A program made the position numbers and the translations under genes. The notes below the pieces were generated by a model. That model ran no database searches. It was not told where the DNA came from and saw nothing but the letters and a program-made list of their open reading frames with translations. A DNA stretch of 64,000 bases from Pseudomonas alkylphenolica (lineage in GTDB: Bacteria; Pseudomonadota; Gammaproteobacteria; Pseudomonadales; Pseudomonadaceae): contig NZ_CP009048.1 of assembly GCF_000746525.1 (NCBI RefSeq), positions 2,163,501-2,227,500 on the forward strand. Direction: 5' to 3'. Below are positions 31,196 through 41,500 of the stretch, piece by piece. Positions within the stretch are counted from its first letter, which is position 1; every line of letters begins with the position of its first letter.

Positions 31196-33025
31196 ATGTC
31201 TGCAGATCTGATCCTGTTCAACGGCCGTATCCACACCGTCGACCGCGATAAGCGCAGCGCCACGGCGGTGGCGATCAAGGACGGGCGTTTCACCGCGGTC
31301 GGCAGCGATGCCGAGGCCATGGCCCAGCGCGGTGGTGCCACCCAGCTCATCGACCTGAACCAGCGCACGGTGATTCCCGGTCTCAACGACTCGCACCTGC
31401 ACCTGATCCGTGGCGGCCTCAATTACAATCTGGAGCTGCGCTGGGAAGGCGTGCCGTCGCTGGCCGATGCCTTGCGCATGCTCAAGGACCAGGCCGAGCA
31501 CACGCCGTCGCCGCAGTGGGTGCGGGTGGTCGGCGGCTGGAACGAGTTCCAGTTTGCGGAAAAGCGCATGCCCACCCTTGAGGAGATCAACCGCGCGGCG
31601 CCGGACACGCCGGTGTTCGTTCTTCATCTATACGACCGCGCGCTGCTCAACCGCGCCGCGCTCAAGGCCGTGGGCTACACCAAGGACACGCCCAACCCGC
31701 CTGGCGGCGAAGTCCAGCGTGACAGCAAGGGCGAACCGACCGGGATGCTGATTGCCCGCCCCAACGCCACCATTCTCTACGCCACCCTGGCCAAGGGGCC
31801 GAAGCTGCCGCTGGAGTATCAGGTCAACTCCACCCGGCAGTTCATGCGCGAGCTCAATCGGCTGGGCCTGACCAGTGCCATCGATGCCGGTGGTGGCTAC
31901 CAGAACTACCCGGACGATTACGCGGTGATCCAGGAGCTGGCCAAGCAGGGGCAGTTGAGTATTCGCATTGCCTACAACCTGTTTACCCAAAAGCCCAAGG
32001 AAGAACTGAGCGACTTCAAGAACTGGAGCCAGATCGTCAAACCTGGCGACGGTGACGACTTCTTCCGCCACAACGGCGCGGGCGAGATGCTGGTGTTTTC
32101 TGCGGCCGACTTCGAGGACTTCCTCGAGCCGCGCCCGGACCTGCCTCAGACTATGGAACAGGAGCTGGAGCCGGTGGTGCGCCACCTGGTCGAGCAGCGT
32201 TGGCCGTTCCGTCTGCATGCCACTTACAACGAATCCATCTCGCGCATGCTGGATGTGTTCGAGAAGGTTGATCGCGATATTCCGTTCAACGGATTGCCGT
32301 GGTTCTTCGATCATGCCGAAACCATCACCCCGCAGAACATCGAGCGGGTGCGGGCGCTGGGCGGTGGTATCGCCATTCAGGACCGGATGGCGTTTCAAGG
32401 GGAGTATTTTGTCGACCGCTACGGCGCCCAGGCTGCGGAGAAAACTCCGCCGATCCAGCGCATGCTCAGCGAGGGCGTGCCGGTGGGGGCAGGCACCGAC
32501 GCTACCCGGGTGTCCAGTTACAACCCGTGGACTTCGCTGTACTGGCTGGTGAGTGGCCGGACCGTGGGTGGCATGGCGCTGTCTCCGCAAGGCTTGTCGC
32601 GTGATGTCGCGCTGGAGTTGTTTACCCATGGTAGCGCCTGGTTCTCCAGCGAGCAGGGCAAGAAAGGGCAGATCAAGGTGGGGCAGTTGGCTGACCTGGT
32701 GGCGTTATCGGCGGACTATTTCAGTGTCGAAGAGGAGTCGATCAAGTGGATCGAGTCGGTGCTGACTGTGGTGGGAGGCAAGGTGGTGTATGGCGCCAGC
32801 GAGTTCGACAAGCTTGGCCCGCCAGCGTTGCCGGTGCTGCCTGAATGGTCACTGGTGGCCAAGGTGCCCGGCCACTGGCGGCCTGCCGCGCCAGTGGTAC
32901 ATCAATGTTTGGGCGCCTGCGCTGTGCACGCCCACAGCCATGAGCGTGCGCGCCAGTCTACGGTGCCGGTGAGTGACTTTCAGGGTTTCTGGGGGGCGTT
33001 GGGCTGTTCCTGTTTCGCCTTCTGA
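31196..33025 (+). CDS. YtcJ-like metal-dependent amidohydrolase
   Basis: A 609-residue protein. The N-terminal beta-sandwich (DLILFNGRIHTVDRDKRSAT) is followed by the first metal motif IPGLNDSHLHL (HxH, about residue 67), then RVVGGWNEFQF, HATYNESISR, WFFDHAETI and GAGTDATRVSSYNPW, which holds the last Asp. The YtcJ group hydrolyses amide or imide bonds of unknown substrates. The C-terminal ~45 residues carry an extra tail rich in Cys and His (HQCLGACAVHAHSHERA), absent from most relatives. No signal peptide, so it is cytoplasmic. It is followed by a REP pair that may stabilise or end the transcript. Confidence 0.88.
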   Translation: MSADLILFNGRIHTVDRDKRSATAVAIKDGRFTAVGSDAEAMAQRGGATQLIDLNQRTVIPGLNDSHLHLIRGGLNYNLELRWEGVPSLADALRMLKDQAEHTPSPQWVRVVGGWNEFQFAEKRMPTLEEINRAAPDTPVFVLHLYDRALLNRAALKAVGYTKDTPNPPGGEVQRDSKGEPTGMLIARPNATILYATLAKGPKLPLEYQVNSTRQFMRELNRLGLTSAIDAGGGYQNYPDDYAVIQELAKQGQLSIRIAYNLFTQKPKEELSDFKNWSQIVKPGDGDDFFRHNGAGEMLVFSAADFEDFLEPRPDLPQTMEQELEPVVRHLVEQRWPFRLHATYNESISRMLDVFEKVDRDIPFNGLPWFFDHAETITPQNIERVRALGGGIAIQDRMAFQGEYFVDRYGAQAAEKTPPIQRMLSEGVPVGAGTDATRVSSYNPWTSLYWLVSGRTVGGMALSPQGLSRDVALELFTHGSAWFSSEQGKKGQIKVGQLADLVALSADYFSVEEESIKWIESVLTVVGGKVVYGASEFDKLGPPALPVLPEWSLVAKVPGHWRPAAPVVHQCLGACAVHAHSHERARQSTVPVSDFQGFWGALGCSCFAF

Positions 33026-33058
33026 TCCGGCAGGTCTACTGCTGGAATTGCAGCTACT

Positions 33059-33130
33059 GTGGGAGCGGGCTTGCCCCGCGATTGCGGTCTGTCAGTCAAA
33101 TCGCATCGCGGGGCAAGCCCGCTCCTACCG
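33059..33130. repeat. Paired REP palindrome
   Basis: GTGGGAGCGGGCTTGCCCCG and the reverse complement at the right arm (cgcggggcaagcccgctcc) flank a 20-base spacer. Convergent ends of the amidohydrolase and TonB-receptor genes meet here. Five such pairs occur in the window, all in intergenic ends. Confidence 0.9.
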
Positions 33131-33145
33131 GGGGAGGCTTTCGTC

Positions 33146-35353
33146 TTAGAACGCCAAGGTGAATCCGGCGTAGAACGTCCGGCTCAGTTCGATGTAGTCA
33201 CTGTCACGCGCAGCCGCGTCGCGGTCGCTGTCGCCAAGGTTTTTCACGCCGCCATTGAGGCTCAACTGCGGGGTCAGTTGATACTGGCTGCCGAGGTTGA
33301 CCAGGTGATAGGCGGCACTGTCGACGTCCTTGTTGCTGATGGTGTTGCGCAGTACCTGGCTGCCGATGTACTGGTAACCCAGCTGCGCCTGCCAGCGTTG
33401 GCTCACTTGCCAGTTCAGGTCGGCGTTGCCGGTATGTTTCGGCACCTGGCGCAGTTCTTCGCCGGTGTCACGGTCTTCGGCTTCGGTCAGGGTGTAGTTG
33501 GCGGTCAGTTTCAGGCTGTCGCTCAGCTGGGCGCTGGAGAACAGTTCGACGCCGCGAGTACGCGCGCTGCTGACGTTGTAGTAGGTCAATACCGACGGCA
33601 TGTGACCGCGACGCCAGCCGTCGGCGAGGATCATGTCTTTGATGTCGTTGTAGAACAGGTTGGCACCCAGTTCGAGCTTCTCTCCCTGGTACAGCGTACC
33701 GATCTCGTAGGACGTCGCCGTTTCCGGTTTCAGGTCCGGGTTGCCGGCGACCACGCAGCGGCCGCGGCAGGCGGCAATCGCGTAGCTGGGGTCGGACTGG
33801 CTGATGCTCGGTGCCTTGAACGCTTTGCCCACGCCACCCTTGACCACCCATTCATCGGTCAGTGAATACACCGCATAGGCCCGCGGGCTGAATTCAGAAC
33901 CGAACGACTTGTGGTCGTCCAGACGTCCGCCCAAAGTCAGGCGCAGGTCGCCCAGGCCGATTTCGTCCTGCAGGTAGAGGGCGCGCTGGAAGTCTGTGGT
34001 GTCGCCATTGAGGTTCTGGTTGTGTTCGAGCACGGTGTGGCGATACTCGGCACCGGCCGTCAGCAAGTGATTGTCCAGCTCGCCGCTGACCTGTCCGTCA
34101 ATCGTTTGGTTACGCTGGCGGACATCCCCGACCATGCCGCGCAGGCTGGTGGTCAATTGCGAGTCGTCGTTGAGGTTGACCTGTTCGTGGTAGTAGCGCA
34201 GGCGGGTGTTGGCGCGTTCCATCTGGGCGTTGTGGGTCAGGCCGAAGGTGTAGCGGTCCATTTCCTGCTGGTTGCGCGGAAAGTTGACGTTGGAGTTGTT
34301 CCACACGCCGTCGCGCTGGTCGTTGCGGGCGCTGAAGTCCAGCTCCAGGTCCTGGCTGTCGTCAATCAGCCAGATCAGGTTGGACATCAACGCCCAGTTC
34401 TGCCGCTGTTCGCGGGCATGGGCGCGGTCGTCGGTGGTCATGCTGGATTTCCACGCAGCCTGGTCACTGCCGTCGAGTATCAGGTTGCCGAGCAGGCGAT
34501 CCTTGATCAGCGGCCCGGCGGTATAGATCGAGCTGTTGTGAACGTCGCCGCCCTCGCCGGAGGGGGTGTGCTGGTAGCTGTAGCTCAGCGAGCCTTCGGC
34601 CTCGTTGCCGGGGCGGCGCAGGATCACGTTGATCACCCCGCCCATGGCGTCGGCGCCATACAACGACGACATCGGCCCACGGATCACTTCGATGCGTTCC
34701 ACCGCACTCAAGGGGATGGCCGACAGGTCGAAGTCGTTGGCGTAGTTGCTGGTCAGGGCGTCGCGCGAGTTGATCCGGCGGCCGTTGACCAGCAGCAGGG
34801 TGTAGTCGGAGTCCAGGCCACGCATCTTGATCTTGTGGCGGCCGTAGGTGGAAGACGCGGCGATGCTGACGCCGGGCACTTTGGCAACCGCTTCGGCAAG
34901 GTCCAGCGCCTGCATCTGCTGTAGTTGCTCGCGATTGATCACGCTGACGCTGGCGGGGGCGGTGAGTTCGCTGTGTTCGGTCTGGCTGGCGGTAATCACC
35001 ATGTTGTCGAGGTTGAGCGCGCTGCTGTTACTTGGCTCGAGGGCCCAGATCCGCGCATCGACCTGACGGGCCTTCAGCCCGCTGTTTTGCAACAGGCGAT
35101 CCAGGGCCTGCTGGACTTCGTATTCACCGTTGAGCGCAGGCGCCTGTTTACCCGCCAGCAGCGTCGGGTCCAGGGGCAGGGTGATGCCGGCCTGTTGGGC
35201 AAATTGGTTGAGGGCATCTTCCAGGGAGGTGGCCGGCAGGTTGTAGCGGTGATCGCGTACTTCGGCCAGCGCATTCGTGGCTGGCAGGGCCAGTGCGCCC
35301 CCGGCCAGGACAGCGTGGAGCACGAGCGCGAGACGGTGTTTACGGTGTTGCAT
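33146..35353 (-). CDS. TonB-dependent outer-membrane receptor with signalling (STN) domain
   Basis: A 735-residue protein. A signal peptide (HRLALVLHAVLAGGALALPA) is followed by an STN domain (YNLPATSLEDALNQFAQQAG, up to about 110) used for FecR signalling. The plug follows (VVITASQTEHSELTAPASVS, then NDFDLSAIPLSAVERIEVIRG and DAMGGVINVILRRPGNEAEG). The barrel ends in the aromatic AFYAGFTLAF-type terminus (RTFYAGFTLAF). Transport of a ferric siderophore, haem or other metal chelate is likely; the ligand cannot be read. It follows fecR with an 84-base gap in the usual sigma/anti-sigma/receptor order. Confidence 0.93.
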   Translation of the reverse strand: MQHRKHRLALVLHAVLAGGALALPATNALAEVRDHRYNLPATSLEDALNQFAQQAGITLPLDPTLLAGKQAPALNGEYEVQQALDRLLQNSGLKARQVDARIWALEPSNSSALNLDNMVITASQTEHSELTAPASVSVINREQLQQMQALDLAEAVAKVPGVSIAASSTYGRHKIKMRGLDSDYTLLLVNGRRINSRDALTSNYANDFDLSAIPLSAVERIEVIRGPMSSLYGADAMGGVINVILRRPGNEAEGSLSYSYQHTPSGEGGDVHNSSIYTAGPLIKDRLLGNLILDGSDQAAWKSSMTTDDRAHAREQRQNWALMSNLIWLIDDSQDLELDFSARNDQRDGVWNNSNVNFPRNQQEMDRYTFGLTHNAQMERANTRLRYYHEQVNLNDDSQLTTSLRGMVGDVRQRNQTIDGQVSGELDNHLLTAGAEYRHTVLEHNQNLNGDTTDFQRALYLQDEIGLGDLRLTLGGRLDDHKSFGSEFSPRAYAVYSLTDEWVVKGGVGKAFKAPSISQSDPSYAIAACRGRCVVAGNPDLKPETATSYEIGTLYQGEKLELGANLFYNDIKDMILADGWRRGHMPSVLTYYNVSSARTRGVELFSSAQLSDSLKLTANYTLTEAEDRDTGEELRQVPKHTGNADLNWQVSQRWQAQLGYQYIGSQVLRNTISNKDVDSAAYHLVNLGSQYQLTPQLSLNGGVKNLGDSDRDAAARDSDYIELSRTFYAGFTLAF

Positions 35354-35437
35354 GGACGTGAAGCTCCTTCGACAAATGCGTGTTTTCTCTTATGTCGAAG
35401 GGCGTGCGAAAACCCGTAACAGCCGAGGTAAAAATCT

Positions 35438-36376
35438 TCAGGCAGGCACGACACGCGCCCAGAGCCGAGACACGCGCAGGGTTTTCACCGGCAGCGAGGC
35501 ACTGAGCACATCCAGCGTGCGTTCGATATCGTCGAGCTGGAAAACCCCGGAGACAGGCAGCCTGGCAACCTCGCTGGAGCACTGCAGCCAGCCGCTGCGA
35601 TAGCGCGCCAGTTCGTCGATCAACCGCGCCAGGGCAATACGCCTGACCACCAACTGCCCCTGGACCCAAGTGCCCGGGGTCATGCCGGTGTCTGGCACAG
35701 GTTGCAGGCCGTCGGCGCCGATCAGCCATTGCTGCCCGGCAGCAACGCGGGCCACGGGATGCTGGGCGACTTGGACCTCAGCACTGCCTTCGAGCATGGC
35801 CAAACGATGCTGCTGGCCTTGGCGCTGCAGGTCGAAGCGGGCTTCGCGGGTGTGTAGCAGCAGATTGGCACTTTGCACCTGCAGCGGAGCAAGACCAGGG
35901 GCATGATGAGCCACCTGGATCTGGCCACGTTGCAGCACAATTCGCGGTGCCTGTGTGGTGTTTGGCCGGTCGACCGCGCTGTCGGTGTTCAGCCACAGTT
36001 GGGTGTGCTCAGCCAGGACAAAACGGCTGCGCTGGCCGACGGCGGTGCTGAAGTCGGTTTTTCTCGTCGGTGGCGAATCCAGCACCAGCCAGCCTGCACC
36101 GAGCAGGCCCAGCAGTTTGAGGGCATGACGCCGGGATAGCGCGGGACGCCCGGAGCTCTCCAGGGCCTGGCGAACAATGCGCGCCTGTGAAGGGGGCAGT
36201 GCGAACAGCCCTTCGCTCACCTGTAGCGCTTGCCAGGCTGTCTCGTGACGGGGATTCGCCGCGCGCCAGTGGCTGCAGGCCTGCCAGAGCTCTTCGGGTG
36301 CTTCACCGGAGCGCAGACGCACCATCCAGCTGATGGCCTGTTCCAGTTCATCCGCGTTGACATTGCTGGCGCTCAT
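35438..36376 (-). CDS. fecR: FecR-family anti-sigma regulator
   Basis: 312 residues from the ATG at 36376, overlapping the sigma gene stop (ATGA). The N-terminal DUF4880 domain (LEQAISWMVRLRSGEAPEEL, then WQACSHWRAANPRHETAWQA) is followed by one membrane helix region (LKLLGLLGAGWLVLDSPP) and the periplasmic FecR domain (TDFSTAVGQRSRFVLAEHTQ, then QLWLNTDSAVD). It relays receptor occupancy to the sigma factor. Confidence 0.92.
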   Translation of the reverse strand: MSASNVNADELEQAISWMVRLRSGEAPEELWQACSHWRAANPRHETAWQALQVSEGLFALPPSQARIVRQALESSGRPALSRRHALKLLGLLGAGWLVLDSPPTRKTDFSTAVGQRSRFVLAEHTQLWLNTDSAVDRPNTTQAPRIVLQRGQIQVAHHAPGLAPLQVQSANLLLHTREARFDLQRQGQQHRLAMLEGSAEVQVAQHPVARVAAGQQWLIGADGLQPVPDTGMTPGTWVQGQLVVRRIALARLIDELARYRSGWLQCSSEVARLPVSGVFQLDDIERTLDVLSASLPVKTLRVSRLWARVVPA

Positions 36377-36888
36377 GACCACTGAGCCTGAAAGCAGTGA
36401 CGCATGGCGGTTGCCATGTACTTTTCCACCGAGCTCAGACACACCCCAAGGTGCGCGGCGATGTCGCGGTAGGGCATGCCCTCAAGGCGTGACAGCAGAT
36501 AGGCAGTGCGCACGTTGGTTGGCAGACCGTCGAGCAGGGCATCGATACGGATCAGGGTTTCGAGCAGCAGCAGACGCTCTTCGGGTGAGGCTTCAAACGC
36601 TTCGGGCTGGCTGGCAAGTACCTGTAGATACGCCTGTTCGAGGCGTTGCCGGCGCAGGCGATCGACCATCAAACCCTTGGCCACCGTGGTCAACCAGGCC
36701 CTGGGTTGCTGCAGCTCACCGCTGGCGGCAGGGCGGCCAATCAGTTGGAGGAAGGTGTCTTGCATCAGGTCGGCAGCGGTTTCGCGATGCTGCAGACGCT
36801 TGCGCAGCCAGGTCAGCAGCCAGACATGATGATCGGTGTAGAGGTCGTGCAGTTCCTGGCGACGTACAGAGGATAGGGCTAGGGGCAC
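36373..36888 (-). CDS. fecI: FecI-like extracytoplasmic function sigma factor
   Basis: 171 residues from a GTG start at 36888, chosen because CAAGGAG lies five bases upstream; an ATG further upstream is unsupported. Region 2 reads LYTDHHVWLLTWLRKRLQHR then DTFLQLIG, and region 4 ends with SRLEGMPYRDIAAHLGVCLS then SVEKYMA. It directs transcription of the receptor gene. A Fur-like site lies upstream (36913-36933), so iron limitation probably turns the operon on. Confidence 0.92.
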   Translation of the reverse strand: MPLALSSVRRQELHDLYTDHHVWLLTWLRKRLQHRETAADLMQDTFLQLIGRPAASGELQQPRAWLTTVAKGLMVDRLRRQRLEQAYLQVLASQPEAFEASPEERLLLLETLIRIDALLDGLPTNVRTAYLLSRLEGMPYRDIAAHLGVCLSSVEKYMATAMRHCFQAQWS

Positions 36889-36912
36889 CGAAACTCCTTG
36901 GTGCGTGCATGC

Positions 36913-36933
36913 TAATGAAAACAAGTCTCATTA
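36913..36933. promoter_or_regulatory. Possible Fur box of the fecI operon
   Basis: The inverted arms TAATGA and TCATTA are separated by nine bases, 25 bases upstream of the fecI start. The arms match the Fur hexamer, and the three-hexamer spacing is compatible with Fur, though not the classical 19-mer. Confidence 0.4.
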
Positions 36934-36983
36934 TGAATGTTATTGGCATGCTTTGTCCAAGGCTTGATTCGAGGTGGTCTGGT

Positions 36984-37054
36984 GTGGGAGCGGGCTTGCC
37001 CCGCGATTGTGGACTGTCAGTTGCATCGTATCGCGGGGCAAGCCCGCTCCCACC
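36984..37054. repeat. Paired REP palindrome
   Basis: The same paired element as at 33059, upstream of the fecI region and after the stop of the TPR gene on the opposite side. Confidence 0.9.
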
Positions 37055-37069
37055 GGTGTTCTCAGACGC

Positions 37070-37693
37070 TCAACCACCCACCAGATAGGCCCCAAACGGC
37101 ACCTGATGCTTGAGCTTCTTGCAGCTACCGGGAGCCGGCTGATGCCCAGGCGGGCGATCAGCAAACCAGATGCGGCATTTGCCGGGAGGCGGCCAATGGC
37201 CGCGGGGAATGTCCATTGCGTCGAACTCGGGTTGTGGTTGCGATTCCCGCTCGGCCAGCGCTTGCTCCTTCAGCCCCTGCTGTACCGCAACCCGATCCTG
37301 TTCGGCATTGGGTGGGGTACCGGTAATTTGCGCCTGCTGCGCCGCCTGGATCAGTTGCAGGTTGCGGTTACGTAACTGCACGTTGCGACCAACCCGCAGG
37401 TTGGAGCGCGCCGCCAGCGTTTCAGCCTGCTGGTACTCCCCCTGTTGAAGCCTCAACACACCGAGGTAGTGCAGCGTCGCGGGATTGTTCGGCTGGATAT
37501 GCAACGCACGCTCCAGCGTGGCCGCAGCCTGGTCCAGCTGGCCCTCTGCATACTGCTGCGAGGCGGTTTCGATCAGGGTGGTGGATGCGTTGTTGCTGTG
37601 CGCGGAGGCTCTACGCTCGGCAGCAACCGAGCAAAGCGATGCGACAGCGCAGAACGCCAGGACCAGGCCTGGCAGAAAACTCTTGGTGGGCAT
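37070..37693 (-). CDS. TPR-containing exported protein
   Basis: A 207-residue protein. Signal peptide (FLPGLVLAFCAVASLCSVAA), then one or two TPR units (QYAEGQLDQAAATLERALHI, QPNNPATLHYLGVLRLQQGE, YQQAETLAARSN). A proline-rich tail carries two cysteines (RGHWPPPGKCRIWFADRPPG, HQPAPGSCKKLKHQVPFGAY) and looks like an envelope-anchoring or partner-binding segment. The substrate or partner is unknown. Confidence 0.8.
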   Translation of the reverse strand: MPTKSFLPGLVLAFCAVASLCSVAAERRASAHSNNASTTLIETASQQYAEGQLDQAAATLERALHIQPNNPATLHYLGVLRLQQGEYQQAETLAARSNLRVGRNVQLRNRNLQLIQAAQQAQITGTPPNAEQDRVAVQQGLKEQALAERESQPQPEFDAMDIPRGHWPPPGKCRIWFADRPPGHQPAPGSCKKLKHQVPFGAYLVGG

Positions 37694-37819
37694 CAGGGGC
37701 GGACTCGGCTGAAGCGCTGCTCGGCTGGGGTTGGTTCGGGCGTTTTATAGACTTGGCCGGTAACCTGAAGTTCCCGCTGCTACAGCCCCGAAAGCGCTGA
37801 GGCGTCGTACGGCGCAGGG

Positions 37820-38290
37820 TTAATTTTCTTCCTGCTGACTCTGGTCTTGCGCTTTTTGAACTGTTTCTGAACTTTGAGCGCTTGCCTGCTGCTCAAGCTT
37901 GCTCTCTGCTTTCACAGCAATACAACAGGTAATAAAAAATGAAATGCCGGCAAAGGGATGAAAAGCAGCAATGGCGAGCGAAATGGAAATGCCTGAGATG
38001 ATGCAAAACCAAAACAGAATGCGCTTTAGAGGGATATGCTTGGCGTCACCAGGGCGCGGTATAACCGAATAACATCCAAATACAAAAGTAAGCACGGGTA
38101 CGCTTACTGAAAGCCCCAAGAGTGAAAGCCATAGCGAAAACAAAGACCATGAATTTAGACTTTTTAGCTCTGGCAGCAGCTGGATCAATACGGCGAAATT
38201 GATTGCAGCCAAGCCCCCCGCGATTACTGCGCCAGCCTTGTTGATTTCTTCCTTCTCGGCTGAGCTCTGTTCCTGATTGTCAGTGCTCAT
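37820..38290 (-). CDS. Small polytopic membrane protein of unknown function
   Basis: 156 residues from the ATG at 38290, with GGAGG seven bases upstream. Three to four membrane helices (AGAVIAGGLAAINFAVLIQL, LFSLWLSLLGLSVSVPVLTF, LFWFCIISGISISLAIAAFH) sit between charged ends; the C-terminal tail is Gln/Ser/Glu-rich. No family is recognised. It diverges from the CHAT protein gene. Confidence 0.62.
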   Translation of the reverse strand: MSTDNQEQSSAEKEEINKAGAVIAGGLAAINFAVLIQLLPELKSLNSWSLFSLWLSLLGLSVSVPVLTFVFGCYSVIPRPGDAKHIPLKRILFWFCIISGISISLAIAAFHPFAGISFFITCCIAVKAESKLEQQASAQSSETVQKAQDQSQQEEN

Positions 38291-38572
38291 CGCAACGCCT
38301 CCATGTGGTTTCAACCATCATCCAATAAACATTAGCCAGCAATCGCTATGGTGTCGAACCGGCCAGGCACTCTAGTCGCCAGTCAGGTGTTTATTCAAAC
38401 CATTCAGATCGCGATAAGGACAATATTAGACCTGCAGAATTTGCGATTAACTGGTACTGGGGTGTTATGTTTTTGAAACACTAGGCGTGCCGCACTTGTT
38501 TAAAATAAGGCCGATCTTGAAATGTAACTAAGCATGAACTGTAGTGAGGGAGTGGATGCCGAGGGAATAACC

Positions 38573-41500
38573 ATGAAGCCGACTGACGCCCCGCCGCTGA
38601 TCAAACTCCCCCTTGAGCATTCCGCCGATGTTGCGGCCATGCCACTTCAGACATTCGCCGCATCGACAAGTCGCAGTGCGGGCGGCGGGCCGGTCAGTAC
38701 CCTGGATAACGTACGGGTGTTGAAAACCTGGGAGCTGACAGCGGCCGCACGTTCCAGCGATGCTCCCCACAGTGAAACCCTGCACGATCCCCATGCACTG
38801 CTGGCGCTGGAAGCTAACGATGGTTCGACCATTTTCATTCGCGCCGATGCGCTGGTCGAGCAGTTGCGTCGCACCCGCCCGGATGTACTGGATAGAGATG
38901 GTGCGGTCGATTTTGCCCGCTTCACCGACATCCAGGGCAAGAGCCGGGGGGTGCCGGATTGGATCTGGCGCAAGGTCAGGCAGTTGGTAGTGGAAGATGA
39001 CGACATCACTGAGGCGGCCAAGGCACTGATTACCGACAAAGTCACCGGTGTGGCTGTCAACTGGGCTGCGCAAAAGGGCGCCACAGCACTGATGAAGGCC
39101 ATCGAGAATCAGCTGGCTGGCCCGTCCGGGCTGTATCGCTGGAACGGTGGTGCGTTAAGCCCTCAAGATATGATTTCAAGCAACACAATACTGGACGCCG
39201 ATAAACCCATGTTGTTGTTCATCCATGGGACGGGTTCGCACACGCTTGGCAGTTTCGGTGAATTGCCCAGCACCGCTGCCTGGAAAGACTTGCAATTGAA
39301 ATTCGGCAAGCAGATTGCCGCTTTTGAACATCGCACCTTCTCGCAAAGCCCGATCGACAATGCGCTGGAGATTGTCACACAGCTGCCCCGAGATACCGTA
39401 TTGCAGTTGGTGAGCCATTCGCGCGGCGGGCTGGTTGCCGATTTGCTCTGTATAGACCCCGATGGCCCGCACTTGTCGACATGGATCGAGAACTATCGCC
39501 GTGATCCCAGGCCCGATGAAGTCGAGCGGGAAAAACATGATCCGGCGTTGGTCAAGCAGCGCGAGGATTTTGCCAAGGAAGAGCAGCGCAAACTCGTTAA
39601 GCTTGTAGGCCTTCTCAAAAGTGAAAACATTAAAGTTACCCACTATGTGCGCGTGGCCGCTCCGGCCCGCGGTACAGCGCTGCTGTCCGATAACCTCGAT
39701 GTGTTCCTGTCCTGTTTGCTGAATCTGGTGCGCAAGTTTGCCACCTGGGGTATCGGCGCAGCGGTGAGTGCCGTTGCTACACCGGTCGCCGGAAGTGCGA
39801 CTGCCAACGTTGCAGACCGCAGTCTGAAACTGCTTGAGCGGGTGGTCCTGGAGATCGCCGACAAGCGTCTGCAGCCGCAGGTGGTTCCCGGCATCGAAGC
39901 GATGCTGCCGGAAGCCCCCATGGGCATGCTGCTGGCGCGGGCCGCACCGCTACCGAATCTGAAAATGGCCGTTATTGCTGGCGATTCCGAAGAGTCAGCC
40001 AGCGGGATTCTTCAGCGTATTGGCTATATGTTCGTCGACTGGGCGCTATTCGACCGTGCCCGCAACGACCTGGTGGTCAACACCGAGTCCATGTACGGCG
40101 GAGTCTACGGCCACGCCAAAGAAACCCATGCCATGGCGGTCGAAGGACCGCAGGTCAACCACTTCAATTATTTCCGCGATGCGGTCAGGTACCGCAATCG
40201 GCCTTTACCCAGCAGCCTGAGCGACTGGCTGCTGGACAGGGTCATCGTGTCCAGGGACAGCAAGGCTGAAACCTCACGCGATGTGGGCGAAGCGTTGCTG
40301 GTCAAGCGTCAGCAAGAGGTTGATGCGGTTGTGTTCATAGTGCCCGGGATTATGGGCAGCAGCTTGGGCATCGACAGCAATACGCTCTGGCTTGACCCGC
40401 TGGAGCTTGCCTTGAAAGGTTTGGGGTCTATTGCGATAGAGGTGCCGAACGTAACGAGCAAGGGCCTGATTGAGTTGGCTTACGGGAAACTGCATACCTA
40501 CCTCGAAGCCACCCACTATAAGGTCATTGACTATCACTATGACTGGCGCAAGCCACTTCAACAACTTGGCAGCGAACTCGCTCAGGCGTTGCAGGAGCAA
40601 ATTGATAGCCAGCCGAAGAAAAACATCCGCATATTGGCTCACAGTATGGGTGGCCTGGTCGTTCGTGCGGCGTTCGCGGAAAAAGAGTTGTTATGGCCAG
40701 AGCTGGTAAAGAGTGCCGATGGCCTGGTGGTAATGTTGGGCACACCGAACCACGGCGCCTATTCCATGGTCGAGACCTTGCTCGGGCAGTCCGACACCGT
40801 GCGCATGCTGGCTCGTGTAGATATGCGCAATCCGTTGCGGGAAATTCTGCAGATCGTGGGCAAATTTCCTGGTGCTTTGCACTTATTGCCCGCACCCGGC
40901 TTCGAGGATGTCGGCGGGCGTAGCCCGGTGGACTTCTTTGGGGCTGCCAGCTGGAGTCAGTTGGCCATGCAGAACAATGACTTCTGGTTTGGTGACGAAC
41001 TGGGAGCACGCCCCGATGCCGCAGCACTGGAGCAGGTGAAGCAGTTCTGGCAGAAACTTGAAGCCAACAAATGGCTCGACGTGAAGCCCGAGCGGGTCAG
41101 CTATGTCTACGGGCAAGGCAAGAACACGCCCTGCGGGCTGGATATCAGTGGCGAGCAACTGATGTTGCGCGGCACTGCGCAGGGCGACGGCACTGTGACC
41201 TGGCGCTCAGGGCACCTGGCAAAACTGCCTGAAGATCGTTATTGGTACATGCCGGTGGTGCACGGTGAACTGGCATCCACCGAGCGCTATTTTTCCGAGA
41301 TCGAATGCTTGTTGTTCAATCGCACGCCCAAGCGCCTGGAGCGTCTGCCCAGCAGTCGCACGGCTGAGCGTGCGACTGCTCTGGTCAGTTTCCGCGGCGG
41401 GCCACCGGCCTATCCGGCCGATGCCCAGCTTCTCAGCCAGGTGCTCGGTTGCAGCAACAGTCTGGAGCCGAAACCTGAACTGATCACCCTGCAGATCAAT